Assembly: GCA_002104985.1 (NCBI GenBank)
Contig: MCGO01000202.1
Location: forward strand, 1 to 64,000
Direction of reading: 5' to 3'
DNA length: 64,000 bases
Source: Rhizoclosmatium globosum
Lineage: Eukaryota > Chytridiomycota > Chytridiomycetes > Chytridiales > Chytriomycetaceae
Shown: piece by piece, positions 45,316 through 58,260 of the stretch
How positions within the stretch are numbered: the first letter of the stretch is position 1
How the letters are laid out: each line of letters starts with the position of its first letter
Program-made: the position numbers and the translations under genes
Notes under the pieces: generated by a model
What the model saw: only the letters and a program-made list of their open reading frames with translations
What the model was told of the DNA's origin: nothing
Database searches by the model: none

Positions 45316-46728
45316 TCAGATCAAATCAGCAAGAACAACATCAGGACCGTCGCAAACTTCCTCCAATAGTCCAACCACACCATCCATCAACTGGCAGGCA
45401 ATACTGCGGTTCACTGGTGTTTCCTCAAATACCCAGCTCAAACACATGCGCCCAGCAACAGTGTTGATGAGAAAGACATGCGTTCCGCCAAAGGGACACC
45501 AAGAACCAACCTCATAAAAGTGAGAGAGGGAGTGATCGCCATACTTGGTCTGGAAGGGGTACACACCAACATTACTAAAGTTCAAGTCCGACACACGAGT
45601 TGCAGGTGGTTCACATTCTGCATCAAATCTCTTGTTTGCAAAGTGATATTTGTGTGGTGTATTTGCATCAAGCTCCTTTCGAAACCAGGCCTTGACCTTC
45701 TGTGCAAAACCAAAGATTGTCTCGAATGCACTTGTCAAAGGCACGTCGATGGCCATCATTCCAATCAAGAGTCCAACGTGTTCGTCACCAAGGTCAACAG
45801 AGCCTCCCAACCGGCGTCTCAAGTTTGCATCCACATCATGCACAAACTTGAAGGGGAACTGGATCCCACCACTGGTTTCCTTGGCCACGACACGCGCAAC
45901 GGCAAAGTGAAGTGCAGCAACAAGAAGCGATCCAACAGTCACGTTCTCCACGTGACACTTGTTCCTCAAACGAACCATTCGTTCAACAGAAATGTCTCTC
46001 AGAAGGAATCCGTTTGGCACGCGAGAATCAGAGGAAGGAAGAAACTGGGAGGGGAGAGTAGGTTTCCAGTTTGAACGCGCTGCCACAAGTTTTGCGAGGA
46101 GTGCGTCGTCTTTCAAAGCGTCTGCACCAAAAGCTGTTAGGGAGAGGACTTCGACACTGGGGAGCTGAGGCAGCTGCATTTTGAAGCGAGGTGTGGATGG
46201 GTCCGCATAGTGCGAGAGAATATCATGTGTAATAACATACTATTCATTGATATAGTATGGCGTGAGTGTTGGCATGGGTCAGAAAAAGGCGAAAGAACAC
46301 GAATTAACACCCACCACAGAAGTCCCATCCGCGATTGCATGATGAATCGCCACACAAAGCATCGTCGCATTTAATTCACGCACAAACACAGCTTCAACGA
46401 GCCACGGCAAATCAATCTGCGAATCCAAATCCGGCGAAAGAGCCTCGTTTTGCATTTGACCGAGCAGCGTTTCAAACTCTGCCGCAGAACCAACTGACGC
46501 CAGAGCCACGCGGACCACGGATGAATCAGCGCTGACTAATGAGCGGCCATCGGGTGAAATGCGAATGCGAAGGTTAAAGTGTCGGTGCTGCGTGGCCTTG
46601 ACCGCGGAAACCAGTCGCGCTTCCTCAAATTGAGGTCCTAAGACGCGTGCCACGGATACAATATTGACATGCCCACCGGCGATCGTGGCTTCGAGCCATC
46701 CCGTTGGCCGCTCGTCTCCTCTGTTCAT
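45316..46728 (-). CDS. CoA-dependent acyltransferase (condensation/AATase-like)
   Basis: The model has two exons (46728-46315, 46239-45316) giving 445 residues. The catalytic HHxxxDG motif appears as HHAIADG at about residues 127-133, near the end of exon 1, as in condensation-fold acyltransferases and fungal alcohol acetyltransferases. The second half has the bridging segment (NFSNVGVYPF) and a GRMCLSWVFEETPV strand near the C-terminus. It is expected to transfer an acyl group from a thioester to an alcohol or amine; the substrate cannot be read from sequence. The start codon is 45 bp from the stop of channel B, which reads in the same direction. Confidence 0.8.
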
Positions 46729-46773
46729 TTTTTGTGATGAAAATTTGCTTATTTATATTTATTTATATTTTAT

Positions 46774-49700
46774 TTATTCCTTTTTGTCAATCTCCATGTT
46801 TGATGTTTTTCTGTTCATGGAGTTCTGGTTTTCTATACCTGTAGTATCGTGCCTGCGTTCAACCTCTCGTTCCGTCCGAGTCTCTGTTTCATTCCGCGCT
46901 TCTTCTGCAAGTAGAAGCAACTTCTCGCGACGTTCAAGTGCAAGCTGGTCTATACGTATTTTGACATCCAAGAATTCATTGATTATTGTGTGGAAGTCCT
47001 TGTACGTGAGTCTGTATAATACACTTGGCATTGTAGCTTTTACTGTAGCCGTTCGTAATACTTTTGTAATCAGCGCAACCTCTGTAATAAATGGTGAGAT
47101 GGACAAAGTCAGCAAATCAAATTTCCAAACCTCCGAAATACGACCCATCATACAACGACACCTTGTACTTGCCATCCACAAACACATCCACTTTCCCAGA
47201 AAGTATAAAAAACATGTCAGCACCCGATTCACCTTGCTTCGTAATATTATCTCCTGGGATAAAGTATCGGACATGTAGGACAGACGCAATTCGACTGTAA
47301 AAGATTTCATCTCGATTGTCTCCCATTTCCCGACGAAGGAATGGAACTTTGACAATTAAATCTCGCGTATTGTGCAGTTTGATTTCCTGTTGAATTAGAG
47401 TTATCGGATGTGTTTCTTGACTCAAAGGCAAAATACCGTTCGCAAAGCCTCATTCATTTCCGAAAGCAAAGTATCCTCTTCAAAATACTTTCCACGGTAT
47501 TTTGTTTCGTAATAACTGACGAGTTTGAGTTTTGTTTCATCAGATAATTTCCTCCATTTGATGTAGTCCACCAACTCCTCCATTTTCTGATTATATAAAC
47601 GCCCAGAATTATCAATCGTAATGGCTGCTGAAGAAATGTAACCGACGAACGTTGCATACTGATTTGAGTTGTTATTCCCAAACGTCCATTAAAGAAAAAC
47701 ATACCAAAGCAGCCCCAACGAAGATAAATAGAATCGATAAAATCTGTTCACCAAGACTTTGCGGTCTTTTTAGAATCAACTTAAGTAAACTACACAGCAA
47801 ACAATCAACGATTTCAACTCAACTTGAATGACAACGGAAACATGTTCCCCACCCCCAGCAAAAACGCCCAAGTATATCGCTCCCCAAGACTCGCCGTATC
47901 AATACTTCCCCAAAGTGAAGTCCATCCAGGGAATCCGTTCACAAGTCCACAGTAATACAACATGCACGCATTGTAATGAATATAAATAAATATCGCGATA
48001 CCAATAGGCACGATTTTAGAGTATCCAATTCCAATCAGTTTCTCGGTTTTGATACGAATGAGTGTGTAGTAAGCACATCGTTTGATAGTTGTAGGGAGTC
48101 GGAAGATTCGGACGAGGCGGAGGAGTGTTAGGAAGCGGTACGATCCTGTGAGAGAAGTTGGGAAGATTGCGGCGAACGGGATCTAAAGATAGATAAGGGA
48201 TGTTTAAGGCTTTGTTGTTGGAAGTGGAAAATGGGGGTGAAACTGACAGTGGAGATGAGGTCGAAAATTAAATGCGACTTGAGCCATGATGTTATCCAGG
48301 CAGATAGAAAGGGACGCATTGATTCGTATTCGCGGATACTGTAGATTGTTGACCGCATTTTGGATTGTGGTGTGATAATAGTGATCAGGGACTCCAATGT
48401 GTAGAACACAGTGATACTAGAGTAAACTAAGTTAGATGCTAGTCTATTTGGATTCTAGCCTTCCCACTCACCCGATATCAAACAAATTCAACACCTCATA
48501 GTTCAAAAGCTCATAAAATCCTATTACAAAGGGAACCAACGAGATACAAATGAAATGTACAACTAAGCGTGTGGATCGTCAACAAATTATCCCAAAGTAG
48601 TTTAACTCACTGATCATGAAACAGTCAAAGTTGGTGATGAAAAGTGATTTTGGATGGATTCCATTAACAACAAACTTCATGGCATCAAAATCAGACTTGT
48701 CAAATTGGTCAACCGAAATCTGTCGTCCCTTTGAATCGTATGCGGGGAAAAGGCACCAGTAAGAAATCATATCATATAGCCAGCTGGATTCAACATCACC
48801 CAGAAGGGGCATTGATTGAATACTTTTAAGAATTTGCTTTTTCTGAGCAGAGTCCAATTTTTTAGCTTGTCGCGATGCTGTTGAGTACGAAAATCGATGT
48901 TGCTTCGGAGGTGGTTGAGGTTCTACTACAGGCCTTGATGGAGTTGTGCTTGGTGTTTGAGAAACGGTTTGAGATTGAGGGGCATCACCGGCATTTTTAG
49001 GTACTGGAATGAACGGCGGGGGAAGCGACGGCTGCACAACCTCGACGTTCGTTAACTCAGTGATATTAATTTTGTTCGGAGAAGGTGACGCAAACAACTT
49101 CACATCTTCGACAAATTTATCGAACTCCATTGAGTCAAATGACGAAACAGATTGGGATAAGCTTGATTCTCGTAAGTGGTTAAGGTGCTTTGGGATTATC
49201 AATTGTTGAGTATGAGATATTGATGCCGGTTTAATCTTGTTTTCCCTACAGAGTGAATCAGAAACATTCAAGGACGAATTCGATTCTGCGTTCGTTTTTG
49301 GATTCGATTTCGCTTCTTCAGATATTTCTGATCTTTGTGCTGACTTAAGTGATGATGTTTTACTGTTTCGTGGAAGTGTTGAAATCCTCCCATCACCCTC
49401 CGTGTGTACCGCTGACGCCAACACTGACTGACTAACAAGATTTGATGACTTCTTTACGGCCATTCCTTGTGCCGCCATGGATTTTCTTTGGAGTGAATTA
49501 CTGACAGACGTCCTCCTGTCAAAGTTAATCCCACTATCTGACGACCCTGACCGCGTTAATGTTGCCAAAAATTGTGGATTATCTGTCCACTTTGGCGAAG
49601 TCATCGCAATAGAATCACACGAACTTGATCTTGAGACGACACTTTCCAAACGAATAATATTATCGAGATGGGTCTTTTTAAGAGGAGTATGGTCTTGGAG

Positions 49701-50069
49701 TGATCCCCGTCTTGCTCGAAAAGCTAGAAACTGTGAGCCGTTCATCAAATTGGAGCCGCTTATTTTCAAAGACTCCACAGACGCTTTAGTTCCTACAGAA
49801 GTGTCTTTGGTGGCCTTGCTGACAAAGAAGTTGGGACGCGACGAGTTATTAAGTTCAATATTTGGAGAATAGTCATCAGCTTCCCAACGGACTCCCATAT
49901 TGATATGATTAGCTTTTAACGATGAATTTGATTTTTGTGTGTTTCGCGCTTTCGATGCTGGAAATATTTGAGTCTGCTGTATCATTAATACCAGCTCTTC
50001 AATTTTGGAATCGGTTTCAGACTTTAGGTCCAATAACTTCTGCAAAAGGATAGTGTTCAGGTCGGCCAT
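46774..50069 (-). CDS. HCN/CNG-like cyclic-nucleotide-gated cation channel (channel B)
   Basis: Exons 50069-48611, 48562-48472, 48416-48248, 48182-47824, 47765-47705, 47658-47437, 47386-47131 and 47081-46774 join to 974 residues. The N-terminal ~470 residues are disordered and Ser-rich and carry GVRWEADDY. The core follows: PAYDSKGRQISVDQFD before S1, S4 as RLVRIFRLP, pore AFLLGVGNMFPLSF, S6 ILSILFIFVGAALYATFVGY, an HCN-type C-linker, and a CNBD with FGEVALI and RTATV. Here the pore codons lie in one exon, whereas A and C have an intron between LL and GVG. Exon sizes 91, 61, 222 and 256 recur in all three paralogues. The C-terminal tail is charged. It lies 97 bp downstream of channel C, head to tail. 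Confidence 0.9.
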
Positions 50070-50166
50070 TGACTGCGAAGGAACTTAAGATGAAAATCCT
50101 AGCGCCGATCTGTCTCTGAATCTTCTCATCATTTCGATAAACCTTCTTAAGTTATGTTCTAATAAT

Positions 50167-53100
50167 TTATTGTATTTTACCGTCACTTATATCCTCATAT
50201 ATTTGGCCTTCAAGCTGAACTTTGCTTTCCTCTTTTTCTCCTTCTTGTTCCACGCGAGCACTTTCAGCCAGAGCCAGCAACTTTTCGCGCTCAAAAGCGA
50301 GAACATCAATTCTCTGCTTTATATCTGGAAATTCTGTGATAATTGTGTGGAAATCCTTGTTGGTGAGACGGTAGAGAACACTGGGCATTGTGGCCTGCAC
50401 AGTCGCCGTTCTCAGTACTTTCGTTATTAATGCAACCTCTGAAAAAAATATTGAGAAGGACAAGTCAGCAAATCAAATTTCCAAACCTCCGAAATACGAC
50501 CCATCATACAATGACACTCTGTACCTGCCATCAACAAAAACGTCCACTTTCCCAGAAAGAATAAAAAACATATCGGCACCAGATTCTCCCTGCTTTGTGA
50601 TACTATCACCTGGAATGTAATACCGAGCATGTAGGGCTGACGCGATTCGACTGTAAAAGATTTCGTCTCGATGGTCCCCAGTTTCGCGTTGGAGGAACGG
50701 TACTTTCATGATCAAGTTTCGAGTATTGTGCAGTGAAATTTCCTGTTAAATTAGTTGGAAGGCGGATGTGCCATTTAATGGATGAAGAACACAAACCGTT
50801 CTGAGTGACTCATTCATATCTGCCAGCAACGTTTCTTCTTCGAAATACTTTCCTCGGTACTTTGTTTCGTAATAGCTTACAAGCTTTTGGCGGGTTTCTG
50901 GAGAAAGCTTCTTCCATTTGATGTAATCAATCAACTCTTCCATTTTTTGGTTGTATAGACGGCCCGAGTTATCAAATGATATCGCTGCTGACGAAATGTA
51001 ACCCACAAGGATGGCATACTGCGACAGACAAACCATTTAGTTTCCCAACGACAAGAACAAAACAAACCAAGCAGGCCCCAGCGAAGATAAAAAATATATC
51101 GGTAAGTTGCTCAGAAATAGTTTGAGGTCTAGGATGCAGTTAATACTGATGTTGATGAGTAAATAATGCAAACTCACTTGAAAGACATTGGAAACATATT
51201 CCCAACTCCCTGAAGTAAAATCAATACAATATTTCTTACACTAAAGACAAACCAGTAGGAACGCCAAGATATAACTATCCCACAGTGTTGCAGATTTTAG
51301 CTCAAACCAAAATGTCTCCCAGCCGACAAATCCATTACTTCTCCCAGCATAGTACAGCATGCATGCATTATAATGGATGAAAACGAAAATTGTCAATCCA
51401 ATAGGAACAATTTTGGACCCGCCGACCCCCATCAGCTTTTCTGTTTGTAATCGAAGCCTCGTGAAATACGCGCACCTGTGCACAATTCCAGGTAAACGAA
51501 ATATTCGAATAAGTCGTAGAAGAAGGAAGAATTCGCAACCGTTGAGTGAGCTAAAAATCGTTCTGAACGGCAATGTTGAGAGAACATCTAAGAAAAGCTG
51601 AAATCTCTGCGAACTAATCCAGTCAGACAAATATGGTCGCATCATTTCATATTCTCGGATACTGTAAATTCTGCTCTTCAGTTCCGATATTGGTGTAACT
51701 AAGGATGAAAGAGCCTCCAGAAAGTAAACAGCCGTAATTCTACACATTTATCAGAGTGATAAGAGAACACGGGGAAGCACGTACATAGCATCAAATAAAT
51801 TCGTGGTAGTGGAATCAATCAAATCGTGAAATCCAATTAGAAATGGCACAAAGCATATTGAAGCAATATGGACACCTACGATAAATGAGAATAACATATT
51901 TTGAAATTTTCTAACCTATCAAGATTAAATCAAAACCAGTTTGAAACTTTGATTTTGGGTGAAGACCATTCAGCCCAAAGTGCATACTGTCAAGATCAGA
52001 TTGATCGAAGCTACTTAAAAGTACAGGGGAACCTTTCGAATCAAATGCGGGGAGTAGGAATGAACGAGAAAAGCTATCAGCGGATGATCCCACTTTTCCA
52101 ACCTCAGATTGAATGTCGAGCCTTCTTACAGTAGTTCTTCGTTGAAGGGTTTTTTTAATCATAGAATCATCTTCAAGGTCAGGGTTTATCCATGGCTCCG
52201 CTATTGTAATGAATTTTTCTTGGATCCCATTAAATTTTGGAGTGTAATTTTGAGCAGGGTGAATCAATCCAAGTTTGGGAGTTGTCATGTATTCCATGAA
52301 CTCTTTGTGATTGAATGAGTCTCCCGAAGATTCTGATGCATTTCCACAGAGCGAATCTATGGAATCGGCTTCACCAACAGGATCAGAAGCGATAGGAATT
52401 TGTGGTAAATCAGGGGTCAAAGAGACATCAGTTGCAAATGAAGACGAGAACATTTTTGGATCAGAGACAGCTTCTGGTTTAGAGGAAGAAGGGTTTCTCT
52501 TTTGTGTTGGTACTGAAACTGATATAACAGGCGTTGATTGTTTCCTCAACCGTTTCACAGAAAATTCGTTTTCACTGAAAGGAAAGGATCCAATTGATGT
52601 CGGTAGAATTCTAGGACTCAAAGCAGTTTTAGATGCAAAGGATCTTCGACGTTGTTTGGTTTGCTCAGCTTCGACATATCCCGATGAATGTAAAGATGGA
52701 AGGGAGCCTTCTTCACTTGTTTTAACCTCGAGTACGTGACTTATTTTCATTTCTCCCTTTGACCCAGTTTTTTCCTCCTTGATTACAAACGGGTTGTTGA
52801 GTTCGTTCATTGATTCTTTTGAATGGAGGCTTTTTTTAGGAAGACTCGGAGTTTTGGACAGTGATTTTGCTGAAAATACGGCTTCACGAGCTGATCTGTT
52901 TGCGTCGATAGTTGTGGCATAATCGTCGCCGTCCCATCGGATTCCCAACTCTAAATGACTTGATTTAAGAGAAAATTGAGATTTTTGTGTTGATTGTGTT
53001 GTGTGGAAGGACTGCTGAATAGAAACGCGTCGTTGGTTTAGACCAGGATGTCGATCTAATATTGCTTGCTGAAGTGAAAGTAGTGCTAGTAGTTTATCTA

Positions 53101-53170
53101 CTTTGGTATTGATGTCACAGCGAAGCTCTTCGATTCCCTTTGTGAGTGCAGTGTTGTATGTTTCGGGCAT
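50167..53170 (-). CDS. HCN/CNG-like cyclic-nucleotide-gated cation channel (channel C)
   Basis: Exons 53170-51916, 51875-51785, 51739-51253, 51209-51178, 51128-51068, 51018-50797, 50742-50487 and 50438-50167 join to 891 residues. The disordered N-terminus has GIRWDGDDY. The S1-S6 core includes S4 RLIRIFRLPGIVHRC, pore AFLLGVGNMFPMSF, and S6 with FAGACLYAILVGYISSAA. An HCN-like C-linker and CNBD (FGEVALI, RTATV) and a short Glu-rich tail follow. It lacks the S3-S4 intron of A and B, so exon 3 is 487 bp. Its start is divergent from the adenylyl cyclase across 328 bp, which suggests shared control. Confidence 0.9.
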
Positions 53171-53498
53171 GTTCAGTCAATCTTTCAAATGAGATTGCCG
53201 GTGAATAAATAAAGAAACGGAAAGAAAAAGAAACCTTGAGAACAAACTGAACACTTTTGTTTTCCCCGTTTACATGTATGCATGCTGATTCTTGTTATTT
53301 TGTGTTATTATTTAGAAAGTAAAATAAAACATGTTTTAAGACTCTGATTAAAGATATATCACAATCAATGAGGATATTAAAGTGAGTTTAATCCATGTCA
53401 GCAGAAATGGTGGGTTTGTAAAGGTGGAATTGTCAGATACTTGAAGGGATCACCAAACAGCCTTCCAAAAGGCACGACTCGCACTGACTGAAAGACCG
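53171..53498. promoter_or_regulatory. divergent promoter region: channel C / adenylyl cyclase
   Basis: This 328-bp interval lies between the start codons of channel C (minus) and the adenylyl cyclase (plus), so it must contain both promoters. It is AT-rich in the middle (about 53290-53390). No exon, repeat or clear palindromic operator was identified. The role is inferred from position only. Confidence 0.6.
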
Positions 53499-56400
53499 AT
53501 GTCCAAAGTAACTCCTATCGACAATGAGTTTGGTCTTACAGGAAGAGTCGTTCCTCGATCGTTACCTCCACTGAAAACAACTCAAACTGGGTTTGAAGAT
53601 TCAGGACAACTACCCATTCTGCCCTCGGAAACGACGAAAACACCGCGATCTCAGCTGCAAGGAAAACCAGGACTGCCTCAGATTACGACTCTTCGGGAAC
53701 AGAGTAACCAAAGGCGGACAGTGGAAACTCCCCTTAACTCCCCTGCTGTACACGCCGCAGAGTCCCGACATGGCCCTATAAGCTCGTTTTTAACTTCTCC
53801 TTCGATGCCGAAGAGCCCTATGAGTTCTCCTTCAGTACCGCAACCTCCAAAATACCCAAACTTGGAAATCAGTGCTGCAACTGAGGCCAATACATCTTCG
53901 AAACATAGCAAACTTATTCAGAACGTGTTTGAATGGAGCATACTATACTTTTGCGCTGTGCACGAAGGGCGGGATTACACTGTCGGTCATTCTGTCCTGA
54001 CTGGCGATGAAAACAGTCCAAAGGAACCTTTAAATTGGAAAGCACTAGAAGCCAGACATCTCGGAAAAAGTAAAGATTCGCCCGTCGAGGCATCACCATC
54101 GTACGGAATGCTTGCAAATGCTGAGTTTGATGTGGGAAAAGAGTTCATGTCAAAAACCCTGAGGTTTCGATCCAAACTGCTCGAAAACGAATACCTATTC
54201 AGTGTGCTACTTCCCATGCGTGTGATTCATTTGCGTTTGGGTTCAGCTATATTGGGGATATATTCCTTAGGCTATTTGGTATGGTTTGGAGCCACATCAG
54301 GATCTCAAGGACAACCGTGGAAATATGGAACCATCTCAATGATTTGCTCTTTATGCCTGATAGGATTTATTTTATCGACTTGGAAGAAGGGAAAACTGTA
54401 TGTACAAATGTATTCCTCGAATCAGTTGGGTAGAATTATGCTAGCTTTCCTGAAGGTGACGTCTTTCGTTAAGCCTGCGTTTACTCACCATCAATTCAGA
54501 TTACTATTCTTTGCTCGGCTGTTTCTTACGACTTTCTGAATGTTGTTAATGTACCTGATTCCCTTGGATCGGTTTCCAATGTGGTCATATTTTGCTTTTT
54601 GTTGACAACGGGGTTATCAGGAACTTTCATTGATAGGATTTTTGGCTTGATTTGTATATTGAGTGTCGTTGCTGCAAAAGCAGTATTGATTGCGAGAACG
54701 GGGATGTGGTCTGACTTCACAATTTACTTACTTCCTATTGTAACAACCTGTGTCCTCTGCGCGGACGTGGTATATCATGGAGATAAAGAACGAAGAATGA
54801 GGTATGTTTTTCTGTTGCTTCCCATTGTTACTAATATACAAGCCAACAGACTTTTAAATACAAAGATTATTCAAGCCAGACTCAATGGTTTACAAGCTGG
54901 GAGTCAAAAAACAGAATATTTGCTTTCTCTTACACTGCCTCCTATGATCGTCTCAAAACTGAAGGAAGTTGGAACAAGCAACTTTGACTTAATCGCAGAA
55001 CGATTTGACTTAAGTAAATATTAAAACCTGGTCTCTTCATTGTGTTCTAACATTCTTCATCTGTATCACAGCATCTGTTATGTTTGCAGACATAAAAAAC
55101 TACAAGGATGTATCACACACAATATCAACTCGGCTCGGAGTCAACTTACTAAATACCATTTTTCATCATATGGACGAAGTCCGAAATTCATTTCGAAACT
55201 TGGAAAGAATCAAGGTTAAAGATCTTGTGAAACTCACAACAAAGCTAATGATGCGTTTAGACTATCAATTCAAAGATGCTTATTGTGGGCGGCCTGGATA
55301 AGCTTGATGATGTGGATCACTTACTTGAGCTTGTTGACATGGCCTTAGTATACCGCGATATGTTCAAAGATGAAGTTAGATATGCTGGTGATGACAGTGA
55401 TTTGAAAGTAAAGCTTCATATCGGCATCGGAATTCACATAGGTATGAATATGTGTTTTAGCCATTATGATTAAAGAATGAAATATAGGACCATTAGTGGC
55501 AGGTATTGTAGGGAAAAAGACGTTTTGTTATGAGGTACTAATATTTTCTGCTGGAAAATAATTTAACTTGTTTTAAGGTTTACGGAGATGTTGTCAATAC
55601 TGCAAGCCGAATGCTGGCTATCGCGAAGGAGGGCCAGATAATTGTCACCTCTACTGTTTGGGAACGAATTGAAAATTGTAAGTGAAATGTTCACCTTAAA
55701 TGCACACTTAAAAATTGTTTTAAGATTTCGTTGGGTTTTGCATTGGAGAGCGAGAAGTGAAAGGGAAAGGGTTGATGAAAATCTATAATGTTGAAGGAGT
55801 CCGTGAAGCAAGGACTTCTATAGTTAGTGAGTTTCCATCCAATAGCATAAAGAGGGGCTCAGAGGAGCGTGCCATGAGGGCGCGAAAGGCTTCAATTATC
55901 ACACCTGTGGCTGAGCGCCGTATCGATGCATCTATTCTCACATCAGTCATTGAAACAGGCGACGAAAATAGGTTACTTAAGAGAAAAACCTTGAAAAAAC
56001 GAAATATGGAGCAGATTGATAGCAACGAGACATTAGCACTGCCTCTGAAATATTCTCTTCCAACACTCCCTTCATCAACAACCTCATTGCAGTCGGAAAA
56101 CACTTCTTCAACACAAGCCAGGAAGTTATCAACTCGAAGCTCCAAAACAACAAGAACTGTTGGGTTTAAAATAACTGTTCCAGATATTGAAGTGCCAAAC
56201 ATTGAAGTGGTTGATTCACTTGAATACTTACCTGCAGAGATACCTGTCATAGACGCTAGCCGTAGGAGCAGCATGGCTCAAGATGATACATTCTTTAATC
56301 TCAGTGTCGGTGGTGGAAAAGATACAAAAGAACGGCGTTGGTCGGCGTTGGTCTTCACAAATGATGCAGCAATTTCGCGTAAACCCACGTTTCAAAAAAG

Positions 56401-58204
56401 GTTATCGTCGACTCTTCAACCAAACCAAGATAATACGCTGGCCATTGAATCCGAAGAAATTATCAAAAGGATTTCAACAGTGAAGTCGTCGAGGAAAGGT
56501 CGAATGAGCATTGATTCCTCAGCTTGGGTTGATGAAGATGCTCCACTTCTGTTAAAGGAAGTCACTGAAATCAAGAAGAAGAAAACGATCTTCGCCGATC
56601 CAGAACTACCAGATTTGGAATCCAAGGAAAGCATTTCTCATCCCGAAGTTGAAATTCAATCCATCAAAGAAATCATTACGACAAACTTTCAAACAGATAA
56701 GGCGAAATACGTCCTACTTTTAACGACTCTAGCACTGGTTGGAGGTACCAAAGAAGAGCTGACAGACGAAGAACACTCCATATTGGAGCATACCGGCACA
56801 TTAAAGTTCTTGATGAGTGATATGTGCATGACTGTGGTACAAAACTCAATGACTCCGTATCTTTTGTTTATCAGCAAAGAGCTTGAATCAAGATATATTG
56901 CTGATACAAATCAAAAGCACAATGAAACGTTTTGGAACTTCTCGGTGAAAGGTATCATTTGTGAGCTTATTGTCATATCAATAGCCATGGTCAACTTGTA
57001 CCTTACTGAAAACACTTCACTTAATGCATCCGGAATTGTTGTCAGTGTCATTCTCATCATATTTATTGCAACTGGAAGCCAAGTCATGATAACCGCCGTC
57101 ACAACAATACCAGAGAAAACCCAGCTATCTCCAAGAGCTGTATTGTTTCTTGGATTTTGGTCTGCCATTACGCTTTCAACTATAGTAACATTAGCATCGG
57201 CTTCATGGTTTGGGCTAGAGTACTACACTCTGCTGATTCCCCTGGTCCTTCCTCAGTTTCCCATAATTCATACCTTCATGCTGGACGGAATATCTTACAT
57301 TCGAAAAGTTCAAATATCTCTGTTTCTGGCAGTATTTTATCTCTTATTCAATTATAAGACCTGTGTCTCATATGCGCCACTGCTACTCATAATACCGTAT
57401 ATGACAATATTCCATTCGAAGGAAATCACCCTCAAGTCGGAATATCTGATGCAGCTTATCGCCACGACGCAGGCGAATTTGGTGAATGAAGAAGCCGTGA
57501 AGTCCGAACACATCCTCGCCACTATTCTACCCAAACGAATTATCGTAAAACTACTCGAAGACCCAAATACAATGTTTTTTGAAGAATTCCCTCTCGTAAC
57601 TGTGCTGCATATGGATATTGCCGGATTCACGGCAATGTCCACGAAATTGGAACCACTGGACATTGTCAAGATATTCAACAACCTCTTCACGTACTTTGAC
57701 CATCTTACACAGGACTTTCATCTCGAAAAAATCACAACTATTGGCGATGCGTATGTTGTATCGTCGAACTTGGGAAAAGAGTCTGACCCACGGACATCTG
57801 CGATATCCGTTTGCATCATGGCGCTAAAGATGCAGTCTTTTATTGTAAATCAAGTCAACACGTCATATGTAATGCGCGACAAATTCAATCAAACAATTTC
57901 AATGAGGATTGGCATTCACTCTGGGCCGTGTTATGGGGCTATTATGGGTGGAGATAAGAATTTTCGCTATGATTTGATGGGTGATACAGGTATTAATGAT
58001 GTCGGCATTCTTATGATTTGATTCTAACAACCGTACTCACTAGTGGTAAACGCGGAAAAAGTACAAGAGCATTGTGAAATTCCGTATGTTTATATTTCTG
58101 AAGTAACATACGATATGGTCAACAACTATGATGGCTTCAAACTTGAATTGACTGACATAAAAGTCGCAGGAATGAAAGTCTATAAACTCAGCGGAGAACA
58201 TTAA
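53499..58204 (+). CDS. 12-TM class III adenylyl cyclase with two cyclase domains
   Basis: Exons 53499-54455, 54500-54801, 54850-55013, 55072-55214, 55261-55441, 55488-55534, 55578-55677, 55725-57989 and 58044-58204 join to 1439 residues. Order: disordered N-terminus, about six TMs (~245-420), cyclase domain 1 (~475-640), a long linker, six TMs (~1030-1200), cyclase domain 2 (~1250-1430). Domain 1 has SVMFADIKNY, ERIKTINSK and VVNTASRM, so it has the base-binding Lys and catalytic Asn/Arg but Ser at the second metal Asp. Domain 2 has LHMDIAGFT and TIGDAYVV (both metal Asps) but lacks Asn/Arg. One ATP-type site per enzyme is predicted at the domain interface. Neighbours are cyclic-nucleotide channels and PKA regulatory subunits. 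Confidence 0.92.
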
Positions 58205-58260
58205 AAAAGCATTTCGAATTCGTGTATATAATTATTAAAATCTATTCTTTGGAAGTTTTG

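Noticed and set aside
55261..55320. Reading domain 1 of the cyclase as having a GDAY metal site via a frameshift
   Set aside because: A 46-bp intron ending at 55260 gives TINSKMLIVGGL, which aligns without gaps to the family and needs no sequence change.
53499..58204. Rhodopsin-guanylyl cyclase fusion, as known in some zoosporic fungi
   Set aside because: Two six-TM blocks alternate with two cyclase domains; there is no seven-helix opsin or retinal lysine, and the base-binding residue is the ATP-type Lys.
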